From assembly GCA_036009105.1 (NCBI GenBank), contig DASYMJ010000356.1, positions 1 through 11,859 on the forward strand: a stretch of DNA of 11,859 nucleotides, written 5' to 3'. The translations under genes were made by a program, and so were the position numbers. The stretch's first letter is position 1, and the number at the start of each line of letters is the position of its first letter. The notes under the pieces are model-generated. The model did not search any database. It worked only from the letters and a program-made list of their open reading frames with translations, and was not told where the DNA came from. Below are positions 6,802-11,859 of the stretch, in pieces. Source of the DNA: JAFAVZ01 sp036009105. GTDB lineage: Bacteria > Acidobacteriota > Thermoanaerobaculia > Gp7-AA8.

Positions 6802-7873
6802 ACTTGCCCGCCGCCTGCGCCGCCCGCTGATCGCGGAACCACTGCCTCTGGTACAGATCCACGTTGCGGTTGTGCTCCTCGATGGTGGTGGAGAAGGCGT
6901 GGGTGCCGTCGTGTTTGGCCACGAAGTAGAGGAACGTCGTGGAGGCGGGGGCGGCGGCGGCGCGGAGGGAGGCCAGACCGGGATTGGCGATGGGGCCGGG
7001 AGGGAGGCCGGGGAAGCGGTAGGTGTTGTAGCGGGAGTCGATCTGCAGGTCGGCCTTGCGGATGTTGCCGTCCCAGCGGTTGGCCAGCTTGAGGGCGTAG
7101 ATCACCGTCGGGTCGGCGCCGAGGAGCATGTGCCGGCGCAGACGGTTGAGGTAGACCGAGGCGACGATGGGGCGCTCTTCCGGCTTCTGCGCTTCGGTCT
7201 CCACGATGGAGGCGAGCGTCACCGTCTCGTGCGCGTCGAGGCCGGTGGTGATGTAGGCCATCTCGTTGCCGAAGTGCTTGCGGAAGTTCTGCACCATGGC
7301 GGCGATCACTTCCTTGGCCCCGGTGCCGGGATGGAAGCGGTAGGTATCAGGGAAGAGGTAGCCCTCCAGCGACGCCGCGCCGGGGGCGAGGTCGTGGATC
7401 AGCTCCGGGTCGGCGGTCAGCTTGCGCCAGTCCGCTTCTTTCCCGAGGCCTTCCGCGGCGAAGAGCTTGCCGACGGCGAAGCGGTCGAGACCTTCCCGCA
7501 CCGTGACCGTGCGCAGGATGACATCGCCCTTGACCAGTTTCTCGATCACGTCGACGGGCGCGAGCGGCCTGTCGAACTCGTACACGCCGGCCTTGAGCGA
7601 GTCGTTGTGGCGGAGCAGCTTCATGTAGATGAGGGGCACGTATTCGTCGCGCAGCACGCCGGCGCTCTGCAGGTGGCGGAGGATGGTCGCCGTGCGCAGG
7701 CCGCGGCGGATCTCCACGTCCTTGTGCGGCTCGGGGTAGCCCTTGTACGGGGAGCGGAGGGCGCGGAAGAAGAAGAAGCCGCCCGCCACGAGGAAGAGCA
7801 CCGCGAAGAGGGCGATGGTTCCGAGCGAGGTGAGGAACTTGCGGCAGCCGCCGCCGGTACGGCCGCGGGCTAT
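6800..7873 (-). CDS. mltG: Endolytic peptidoglycan transglycosylase MltG (YceG-like)
   Basis: MltG cleaves nascent glycan strands at the inner membrane and is thought to set their length by terminating synthesis. With the start chosen the protein has 357 residues (E. coli 340). A short cytoplasmic tail and one membrane anchor (about 15-36) precede the periplasmic YceG domain. The catalytic Glu225 lies in LASIVETEAQKPEERPIVAS, followed by the family motifs LGADPTVIYAL, YNTYRFPGLPPGPIANPG and the C-terminal YFVAKHDGTHAFS. No ATG, GTG or TTG occurs in frame between an ATG at 8044, deep inside ruvX, and the membrane helix. The best-placed initiator is the ATA at 7873-7871, five bases after GGAGG and overlapping the ruvX stop as ATAG. 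ruvX-mltG adjacency is common in bacteria. If a sequencing error changed ATG to ATA, the start position would not change. Confidence 0.92.
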   Translation of the reverse strand: MARGRTGGGCRKFLTSLGTIALFAVLFLVAGGFFFFRALRSPYKGYPEPHKDVEIRRGLRTATILRHLQSAGVLRDEYVPLIYMKLLRHNDSLKAGVYEFDRPLAPVDVIEKLVKGDVILRTVTVREGLDRFAVGKLFAAEGLGKEADWRKLTADPELIHDLAPGAASLEGYLFPDTYRFHPGTGAKEVIAAMVQNFRKHFGNEMAYITTGLDAHETVTLASIVETEAQKPEERPIVASVYLNRLRRHMLLGADPTVIYALKLANRWDGNIRKADLQIDSRYNTYRFPGLPPGPIANPGLASLRAAAAPASTTFLYFVAKHDGTHAFSTTIEEHNRNVDLYQRQWFRDQRAAQAAGK

Positions 7874-8298
7874 GGCGTCCTCCGCTGATCGACCTGATGG
7901 TCCAGCCAGGACTGGAGGATGACCGCTGCCGCGTGCATGTCGATGTCGCGCATGTTTTTGCGAGAAGGGCGCCCCGCGGCGCGGAGCTGTTCGGACGCCT
8001 GGACGGTGGTGAACGACTCGTCCCAGAGCACGACCTCTTTGCACGTTCGCTGCCGCAGCCGCTGGGCGAAATCGTGGAACTTGCGCTCCGCGGCCTCATT
8101 GCGCACGGCCCGCCGGGGGATGCCGACCACGTACGTCTCCGCTTCCAGCTCGCCCCCGAGGAGGGCCACTTTCTCCACCACGTCGCCCTCGCCGCTCAGG
8201 ACCGAGTGCGGCGTGGCGAGAACGCCGGAGTCGCTGATGGCGATGCCCACTCTTTTGGACCCGAGATCGACGGCCAGGGTTGTGCTCACGGTGGGCAT
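7870..8298 (-). CDS. ruvX: RuvX/YqgF-family RNase H-fold nuclease
   Basis: The 142-residue protein has the usual length of the YqgF/RuvX family, a small RNase H-like fold called a putative Holliday junction resolvase and linked in E. coli to 16S rRNA 5'-end processing. Candidate acidic active-site residues are Asp11 in LAVDLGSKRVGIAISD, Asp93-Glu94 in VVLWDESFTT, and Asp120 in DIDMHAAAVILQSWLD. The VVGIP turn (57-61) is present. In the common family pattern DER-LTT, the Arg is replaced by Ser (DESFTT). The ATG at 8298 is the only sensible start, and no Shine-Dalgarno is seen before it. The gene is followed by mltG with a stop/start overlap. A heptad palindromic element starts 12 bases upstream of the start codon. 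Confidence 0.93.
   Translation of the reverse strand: MPTVSTTLAVDLGSKRVGIAISDSGVLATPHSVLSGEGDVVEKVALLGGELEAETYVVGIPRRAVRNEAAERKFHDFAQRLRQRTCKEVVLWDESFTTVQASEQLRAAGRPSRKNMRDIDMHAAAVILQSWLDHQVDQRRTP
7879..7883 (-). promoter_or_regulatory. Ribosome binding site deciding the mltG start
   Basis: GGAGG on the minus strand lies inside the last codons of ruvX. It is separated by ACGCC from the ATA that overlaps the ruvX TAG. Its position points to ATA as the initiation codon of mltG and to coupling with ruvX translation. Confidence 0.65.
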
Positions 8299-8309
8299 TC
8301 TAAGGCGGG

Positions 8310-8406
8310 GCGATCAGCGATCGGCGATCAGCGATCAGGAGAACCTGGCGCGGTACGCGGTACAACGGGCGTTCTGCCTGATCGCCGCCCGCTGCTCGCT
8401 CCGCGC
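8310..8406. repeat. Heptad-armed palindromic element, ruvX/pilus-ATPase intergenic copy
   Basis: Four tandem 7-base units GCGATCR fill 8310-8337 and are followed by GGAG (8338-8341). A 37-base core beginning AACCTGGCG comes next (8342-8378), then four inverted units (8379-8406, including TGATCGC and TGCTCGC). AGAAC at 8340-8344 also pairs with GTTCT at 8371-8375. It fills most of the 126-base gap between the divergent ruvX and pilus ATPase genes, so it must adjoin or contain their promoters. The four GATC sites in the left arm follow from the unit sequence and need not imply a replication function. Confidence 0.75.
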
Positions 8407-8412
8407 TAGAAT
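8407..8412 (+). promoter_or_regulatory. Candidate -10 element for the pilus ATPase gene
   Basis: TAGAAT, one mismatch from TATAAT, starts directly after the last inverted heptad of the repeat and ends 12 bases before the ATG at 8425. No good -35 box is present, because that position falls in the repeat arm. Initiation from here would give a leader of only about six bases, and no Shine-Dalgarno is visible before the ATG, so a nearly leaderless message is possible. Confidence 0.35.
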
Positions 8413-8424
8413 CTCGCCTCCACC

Positions 8425-9579
8425 ATGAAAAACTTCAACCTGGACGCCATCCTCGAGGCGATGCTGAAGATGTCGGACCGCGTCTCGGACCTGAACTTCT
8501 CCGTCGGCCGGCAGCCGCAGGTGGAGATCGACGGGCAACTGGTCCCGGTCAACTTTCCCGGTCTCCCTCGGCTCACGCCCTATCAGACGGAAGTCATCGC
8601 CATGCAGATGCTGCGCGGCGACCGGGAGCTGATCCGCACCCTGCTCCAGAACGGCTCGGTCGACCTCTCCTACTCCATTCCCCAGAAGACCCGCTTCCGC
8701 GTCAACGTCTTCTCCCAGCGCGGCACCTACGCCATCGTCCTGCGGGTCATCCCGGAAGGGATCCCCACCCTGGAGAAGCTGAACATGCCGCGGGAGCTGT
8801 ACAACGTCTGCAACCTGAAGAACGGCATCGTGCTGGTCACCGGCCCCACCGGCTCCGGCAAGTCGACCACCCTGGCGGCGATCATCAACGAGATCAACCA
8901 GCTGCACGCGTATCACATCATCACCATCGAGGACCCGGTGGAGTACATGCACCGCCACGCGAAGTCGACCGTGAATCAGCGCGAGGTCGGCTCGGACACC
9001 AAGACGTTCTCGCTGGCGCTGCGCGCCGCGCTGCGCCAGGCGCCGAAGGTGATCCTGATCGGCGAGATGCGCGATGTGGAGACGATCGAGATCGCCATGG
9101 AGGCGGCCGAGACGGGGCACCTGGTGCTCTCCACGCTGCACACCATCGACGCGGCCAAGACCGTCGACCGTATCGTCGGGGTCTTCCCCAAGGACCAGGA
9201 GCCGCAGGTCCGCACGCGGCTGTCCCAGTCGTTCCGCTACGTGATCTCCCAGCGCCTCCTGCCGAAGCTGGGCGGGGGGCGGGTGGCCGCGCTGGAGATC
9301 CTCAAGTCGACCATGCGCACCCGCGACTACGTCATCAAGGGGGAGACCGAGGGGCGGTCGCTCAACGATGCGATGCACGATGGCCTGGTGGACGGCATGC
9401 AGACCTTCGACGACGAGATCGAGAAGCTGTGGAACGAAGGGGTGATCTCGAAGGAGACGGCCCTGGCGTATGCGTCGAACCCGACGAACCTGGCGCTGCG
9501 GCTCACCGACGAGCCGACCAGCGCGGCGGCGAAGCAGGAAGACCAGGACGGCTCGATGCTCTCGATGCTGGAGAAATAG
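8425..9579 (+). CDS. PilT/PilU-family type IV pilus ATPase, PilU-like
   Basis: This is a 384-residue hexameric secretion-type ATPase of the PilT/PilU family, which powers pilus disassembly (retraction) at the inner-membrane base. An N-terminal domain (about 1-110) precedes the RecA-like core. Visible motifs are Walker A GPTGSGKST (140-148), Asp box TIEDPVEY (167-174), Walker B VILIGEMRD (209-217) and His box HLVLSTLHT (232-240). The C-terminus carries DGMQTFDDEIEKLWNEGVIS (323-342). The AIRNLIRE motif of true PilT is absent, with AALEILKSTMRTRDYVIKGE in that region, which suits PilU-type accessory ATPases better than PilT. In the stretch before Walker B, where most relatives have RxDPD, this protein has RQAPK. 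A zinc-ribbon gene follows 12 bases after the stop, and a prepilin lies opposite downstream. Confidence 0.92.
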   Translation: MKNFNLDAILEAMLKMSDRVSDLNFSVGRQPQVEIDGQLVPVNFPGLPRLTPYQTEVIAMQMLRGDRELIRTLLQNGSVDLSYSIPQKTRFRVNVFSQRGTYAIVLRVIPEGIPTLEKLNMPRELYNVCNLKNGIVLVTGPTGSGKSTTLAAIINEINQLHAYHIITIEDPVEYMHRHAKSTVNQREVGSDTKTFSLALRAALRQAPKVILIGEMRDVETIEIAMEAAETGHLVLSTLHTIDAAKTVDRIVGVFPKDQEPQVRTRLSQSFRYVISQRLLPKLGGGRVAALEILKSTMRTRDYVIKGETEGRSLNDAMHDGLVDGMQTFDDEIEKLWNEGVISKETALAYASNPTNLALRLTDEPTSAAAKQEDQDGSMLSMLEK

Positions 9580-9591
9580 GAAAGGAACGCC

Positions 9592-10176
9592 ATGATCCGC
9601 ATCGTCTGCACCTCATGCCAGAAGCCGCTCTCGCTCGACGAGACGAAGCTGCCGATGAAGGAGGTCAGCTTCCCCTGCCCGGTGTGCAAGGCGAAGCTCT
9701 CCGTCGACAAGCGCACCCTTGGGACGGAGGAAGCGGTGGAACAGGCCGAGGAGGAGGACGGCTTCGCGGCGAAGGCGCTGCTGGTCGGGACCGACCATCC
9801 CGCGCTGCGCCAGGCGGCGAAGCTGATCGGCTTCCTGCCGGTCCACTACGCCACCGCGGCCGAGGCGCGCGACTTCTTCATGCAGGAGTTCCCCCAGGTG
9901 GTGATGATCCATCCGCCGCAGATGACGGCCCCGCCGCTGGAGGCGATGAATCCGATCATCGCCCTCACCCCGTCCGACCGCCGGAAGGCGTTCTTCATCC
10001 TCTTCGCCGACAACCTGCGCACTTTGGACGGCAACGCGGCGTTCCTCTACGGCGTGAACCTGGTGGTGGCACCGAAGGATCTGGCGGCGTTCCCGCAGAT
10101 CTACCGCGACGCCCACGCCCATCACGAGCGGCTCTACGCGCCGATGCATTCGGTGCTCAAGCAGATGCACGCCTAG
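9592..10176 (+). CDS. Zinc-ribbon protein with receiver-like domain
   Basis: The 194-residue protein has an N-terminal zinc ribbon, CxxC at 6-9 and CxxC at 29-32, of the type often called MJ0042-like. An acidic linker (about 48-57) leads to an alpha/beta domain (about 58-194) whose pattern resembles a response-regulator receiver. Strand 1 is AKALLVGTD, strand 3 QVVMIHPPQ, strand 4 KAFFILFADN and strand 5 VNLVVAPKDL. The phospho-acceptor Asp expected after strand 3 is absent (His-Pro-Pro there), so any signalling would be phosphorylation-independent. AAAGGA lies five bases before the ATG and the gap from the ATPase stop is 12 bases, so the two genes are very likely one operon. I infer a regulatory or localisation role in pilus retraction. 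I do not recognise a named family. Confidence 0.8.
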   Translation: MIRIVCTSCQKPLSLDETKLPMKEVSFPCPVCKAKLSVDKRTLGTEEAVEQAEEEDGFAAKALLVGTDHPALRQAAKLIGFLPVHYATAAEARDFFMQEFPQVVMIHPPQMTAPPLEAMNPIIALTPSDRRKAFFILFADNLRTLDGNAAFLYGVNLVVAPKDLAAFPQIYRDAHAHHERLYAPMHSVLKQMHA

Positions 10177-10179
10177 GCA

Positions 10180-10247
10180 GCGGGCGGCCAGGAGCGATCG
10201 GCGAGCAGGAGAACCTGGCGGCGGTCGTACGCCTGCTCGCTGCCCAC
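10180..10247. repeat. Heptad-armed palindromic element, copy between convergent genes
   Basis: Four 7-base units (10180-10207, two of them matching GCGRKCR exactly) precede GGAG at 10208-10211 and the core AACCTGGCGGCGGT. Two inverted units follow at 10234-10247 (TGCTCGC, TGCCCAC). A 9-base perfect stem GCGAGCAGG/CCTGCTCGC is formed by 10201-10209 and 10232-10240. The first 12 bases after GGAG are nearly identical to the 8310-8406 copy. The right arm appears shortened where the prepilin terminator begins. Confidence 0.7.
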
Positions 10248-10251
10248 CAGC

Positions 10252-10275
10252 AAAAAGGGCGCCCGAAGGCGCCCT
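10252..10275 (-). terminator. Intrinsic terminator of the prepilin gene
   Basis: Read on the minus strand, AGGGCGCC-TTCG-GGCGCCCT forms a perfect 8-bp GC-rich stem with a stable UUCG loop, followed directly by TTTT. It begins 23 bases after the prepilin stop codon. The plus-strand reading lacks a T-tract, so it should act only on the prepilin transcript. Confidence 0.9.
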
Positions 10276-10298
10276 CTCCGTTGTGAGGCGGACGAAGC

Positions 10299-10787
10299 TT
10301 ACTGAGCCTGGACGCCTTCCGGATACTGAACGAAGGTGCCGTTCGAGTAGACGATGTCGCAGTCGAAGTTCGTCGTACCGGCGACCGTGAAGTTCGCGGC
10401 GCCGAACGAGCCGTCCTTGCCCTTCGAGCGGATCGCGTACTGCTGGCCGTCGTTGCTGCGGCCGAAGTCGTAGTCGCGGCTCCAGCCGTCTTTCTGCGGC
10501 AGGGCCTTGATGTACGTCGGCGAGAGCCTGGTGCTCAGCGCGCTGTAGGTCGCCGCGCCGTTCGGCCAGGTGAAGCTGGTGGCACCGGCCACCAGGTAGG
10601 TGTTCTCGTCCGTCGCGCGCGCTTCCCACGCCGTCGCGACCGTACGCATATCGGCCATGGTCCGTTTCTGCTTCGAGCGCTGCATTGCCGTCAACAGGTT
10701 CGGGATGGCGATCGCCGCCAGGATGCCGATGATCGCGACGACGATCAGCAGCTCAATCAGGGTGAAACCTTTCTGGTTCCTTCTCAT
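10299..10787 (-). CDS. GspG-like type IV prepilin/pseudopilin
   Basis: The 162-residue precursor has a short basic leader MRRNQKG and the class III cleavage motif G|FTLIE, so prepilin peptidase should cut before Phe8 and methylate it. Glu12 is the conserved Glu5 of the mature pilin. The hydrophobic helix LLIVVAIIGILAAIAIP (13-29) anchors the subunit and packs the fibre core. The globular part resembles GspG-type proteins: KRTMADMRTVATAWEA (41-56), YIKALPQKDGWSRDYDFG (92-109) and QYAIRSKGKDG (116-126). It could be a pilus subunit or a type II secretion pseudopilin. The adjacent pilus ATPase and sigma-54-type promoter favour a pilus role, but similarity to GspG leaves this open. Only one Cys (143) is present, so no intramolecular disulfide forms. 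A very strong ribosome site suggests abundant product, and the gene stands alone with its own terminator. Confidence 0.93.
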   Translation of the reverse strand: MRRNQKGFTLIELLIVVAIIGILAAIAIPNLLTAMQRSKQKRTMADMRTVATAWEARATDENTYLVAGATSFTWPNGAATYSALSTRLSPTYIKALPQKDGWSRDYDFGRSNDGQQYAIRSKGKDGSFGAANFTVAGTTNFDCDIVYSNGTFVQYPEGVQAQ

Positions 10788-10794
10788 GCAGGAT

Positions 10795-10801
10795 CCTCCT
10801 T
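10795..10801 (-). promoter_or_regulatory. Consensus Shine-Dalgarno of the prepilin gene
   Basis: AAGGAGG, a full anti-16S match, lies seven bases before the prepilin ATG. It is the strongest ribosome site in the window and fixes the start, in agreement with the leader peptide. Confidence 0.9.
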
Positions 10802-10817
10802 AGGATCGTCCTCTAGC

Positions 10818-10832
10818 GCAATCGACATACCA
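10818..10832 (-). promoter_or_regulatory. Sigma-54-type -24/-12 promoter for the prepilin
   Basis: The minus strand reads TGGTATGTCGATTGC, against the sigma-54 consensus TGGCACGNNNNTTGC. The GG and GC dinucleotides have exactly the required spacing, and only two of the eleven defined positions differ. Transcription would begin near 10806, leaving a leader of about 19 bases containing the Shine-Dalgarno. Pilin genes in Pseudomonas, Myxococcus and Geobacter are known to use sigma-54 with a PilR-type activator. Confidence 0.65.
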
Positions 10833-10840
10833 CGCCCGTC

Positions 10841-10853
10841 GAGTTCATAACTC
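10841..10853. promoter_or_regulatory. Small palindrome upstream of the prepilin promoter
   Basis: GAGTT-CAT-AACTC is a perfect inverted repeat with 5-base arms, centred about 15 bases upstream of the -24 element. It could be a regulator half-site pair, but it is short and may be chance. Confidence 0.25.
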
Positions 10854-10928
10854 CTTGATACTACATCGTTTAACTTCTGACCCATGGCCCTCGTCCGGCT
10901 TCCCTTGACGGTTTTTATCACGCCTCGG

Positions 10929-10943
10929 TGACAATCTTTGTCA
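10929..10943. promoter_or_regulatory. Palindromic operator-like site
   Basis: TGACAA-TCT-TTGTCA is a perfect inverted repeat with 6-base arms whose last three bases are the stop codon of the peptidase gene. It lies about 100 bases upstream of the prepilin sigma-54 element, within the range where activators bind. TTGACA at its edge is also a possible -35 box on the minus strand, with a weak -10 (TGATAA) 18 bases on. Either an activator or repressor site, or simply a weak hairpin after the peptidase gene, would fit. Confidence 0.4.
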
Positions 10944-11859
10944 ACCGCCGAAGGCGTACTCCCGGACGATCCCCCGCATCGCCGCCACCCCCTGCCCGAA
11001 CCAGTCCAGCCGGATCATTTCATTCGCCCCATGCACTCCTCTGGTTTGCAGGATGTCCACCGGAAAAGGATAGAGGCCGTAGCAGTCCAGCCCCGGCCGC
11101 GTGCGCAGGAAGCGGCAGTCGTTCATGGAGACCGGCAGGATCTGCGTCCCCACCGGCACGGGCCCGTACTGGCGCTGGAGCTGCCGGCGGATGATGGCGA
11201 AGAGCGGCGTCTCCGGATCGCTGAACGGCACCGGCCCCAGGGTGCCCTCGAAGCCCGCCACCGTGACGCCGTACGGCGCGACGGTGCGGCGCAGCCATTC
11301 GATGCGCGCGAGGCCACTCTCGTCCGGCAGGTTGAACAGGTACGTTCTCATGGTGAAGCCGTCCGCCGCCGGCTCCACTCCCAGCGGCCAGACGGCGTTC
11401 TGGGTCAGCTCCCGGATCAGGCGGGGCAGGAGCCAGAACTTGCCGCGCGCAATGGTCGCGTCGATGTCGGCAAAGAGCTCCCGGTTCTCCAGCCGGAACG
11501 GCGCGACCTCCGCGAGGTAGCGCTTGACCGGCGGCAGCACCCGGTCCGGCTCGTCGTTGTCGAAGTACGGCTCGAGGACGATGCGGGCCCGCTGCAGCTC
11601 TTCCCGCGTTTTCGCATGAAGCGTCGCCGTGACCAGCAGCTTGGAGCCGATCTCCACCCCCACATAGCGCAGCCGATCCGCCGCCACCTCGGCCACGCCC
11701 CCTTCGTTGAGGACGTAGCGCACGCCGGCGACGACGTCCGGGCGGTGCTCGAGCAGCCACTGCATGCCCAGGCGGCTGCCCGCTTCTTCGTCGGCGACGG
11801 CGAGGAAGATGATGTCGTGCTCCGGCGGACGGCCGCTCCTGGCCACGTCCGCCATGGCC
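10941..11859 (-). CDS. M20-family metallopeptidase, N-terminus beyond the window
   Basis: About 306 C-terminal residues are visible and the frame stays open to the window edge. The apparent ATG at 11855 is almost certainly an internal Met, because the region carrying the family's first zinc ligands is missing. Retained M20 landmarks, numbered from that Met, are FLAVADEEAGSRLG (17-30, with the catalytic-base/metal Glu pair), VLNEGG (48-53), a SMNDCRF segment where relatives have TDSRxF, YGLYPFPVD, and GVHGANEMI near the end with the last zinc-binding His. These enzymes remove amino acids from dipeptides or hydrolyse related amides. The lid domain is divergent: I cannot find the usual GHGS segment whose His works across the dimer, nor the NVIP motif. 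Substrate is unknown, and reduced or changed activity is possible. It reads toward the prepilin gene on the same strand, with about 150 bases between them. Confidence 0.82.
   Translation of the reverse strand, partial: AMADVARSGRPPEHDIIFLAVADEEAGSRLGMQWLLEHRPDVVAGVRYVLNEGGVAEVAADRLRYVGVEIGSKLLVTATLHAKTREELQRARIVLEPYFDNDEPDRVLPPVKRYLAEVAPFRLENRELFADIDATIARGKFWLLPRLIRELTQNAVWPLGVEPAADGFTMRTYLFNLPDESGLARIEWLRRTVAPYGVTVAGFEGTLGPVPFSDPETPLFAIIRRQLQRQYGPVPVGTQILPVSMNDCRFLRTRPGLDCYGLYPFPVDILQTRGVHGANEMIRLDWFGQGVAAMRGIVREYAFGG

Noticed and set aside
7874..8044. mltG start at the ATG at 8044
   Set aside because: It would add 57 Arg/His/Gly-rich residues lying entirely within ruvX and having no family counterpart, with no ribosome site there. 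The GGAGG plus ATAG overlap gives a better start.
8310..8406. CRISPR array or replication origin suggested by repeated GCGATC units
   Set aside because: The units are 7 bases long and directly abutting, without spacers. They are mirrored as inverted units, and there are no DnaA boxes or cas genes.
10788..10870. 11-codon micro-ORF on the minus strand after AAGGAG at about 10855
   Set aside because: The AAGGAG is only two bases from its ATG, and the frame overlaps the sigma-54 core upstream of the predicted transcript start, so it would not be on the prepilin mRNA.
11853..11855. ATG as the true start of the M20 peptidase
   Set aside because: The first zinc-binding region of the family is missing and the frame continues past the window edge, so this is an internal Met of a longer protein.

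Overview
The window is GC-rich, densely coded DNA from a Gram-negative-type bacterium. It carries TonB-type, type IV pilus and peptidoglycan-processing genes. The mix of a poxvirus-like topoisomerase IB, GT-C glycosyltransferases with an extra C-terminal domain, a kinase-like/TonB fusion, a GspG-like pilin and a zinc-ribbon partner of a PilT/PilU ATPase fits Acidobacteriota, perhaps Thermoanaerobaculia. That placement is inferred from gene content only; there is no rRNA or marker gene here. Nothing indicates a phage, plasmid or IS element, and no gene-free stretch exceeds about 160 bases.

Layout. 156-1205 (-) is DNA topoisomerase IB. Divergent from it, with start codons that touch, is a tandem pair of paralogous membrane glycosyltransferases (1204-3057 and 3054-4742, +) joined by an ATGA overlap. 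They run tail-to-tail, with a 21-bp overlap, into a 648-residue kinase-like/TonB fusion (4722-6668, -). Upstream of the fusion on the same strand are mltG (6800-7873) and ruvX (7870-8298). mltG seems to begin at an AUA codon that overlaps the ruvX stop. On the plus strand follow a PilU-like pilus ATPase (8425-9579) and a zinc-ribbon/pseudo-receiver protein (9592-10176). Facing them on the minus strand is a GspG-like prepilin (10299-10787) with a strong Shine-Dalgarno, a sigma-54-type promoter and an intrinsic terminator. The window ends inside a divergent M20-family peptidase (10941 to the right edge, -).

The least ordinary signal is a family of palindromic elements whose arms are tandem 7-base units (consensus GCGRKCR), followed by GGAG, a short core and inverted units. 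Two copies lie between genes (8310-8406, 10180-10247). A third, exactly symmetrical 78-bp copy (1779-1856) sits in frame inside the first glycosyltransferase, where the neighbouring paralog is about 19 residues shorter. A related palindrome with a different heptad lies between mltG and the TonB fusion. The second main signal is the TonB fusion itself: its kinase-like domain has lost every catalytic motif, so it looks like a cytoplasmic pseudokinase wired through one membrane helix to a periplasmic TonB domain.

Most genes act at the envelope: pilus assembly and retraction, glycan transfer, peptidoglycan chain termination and TonB energy transduction.
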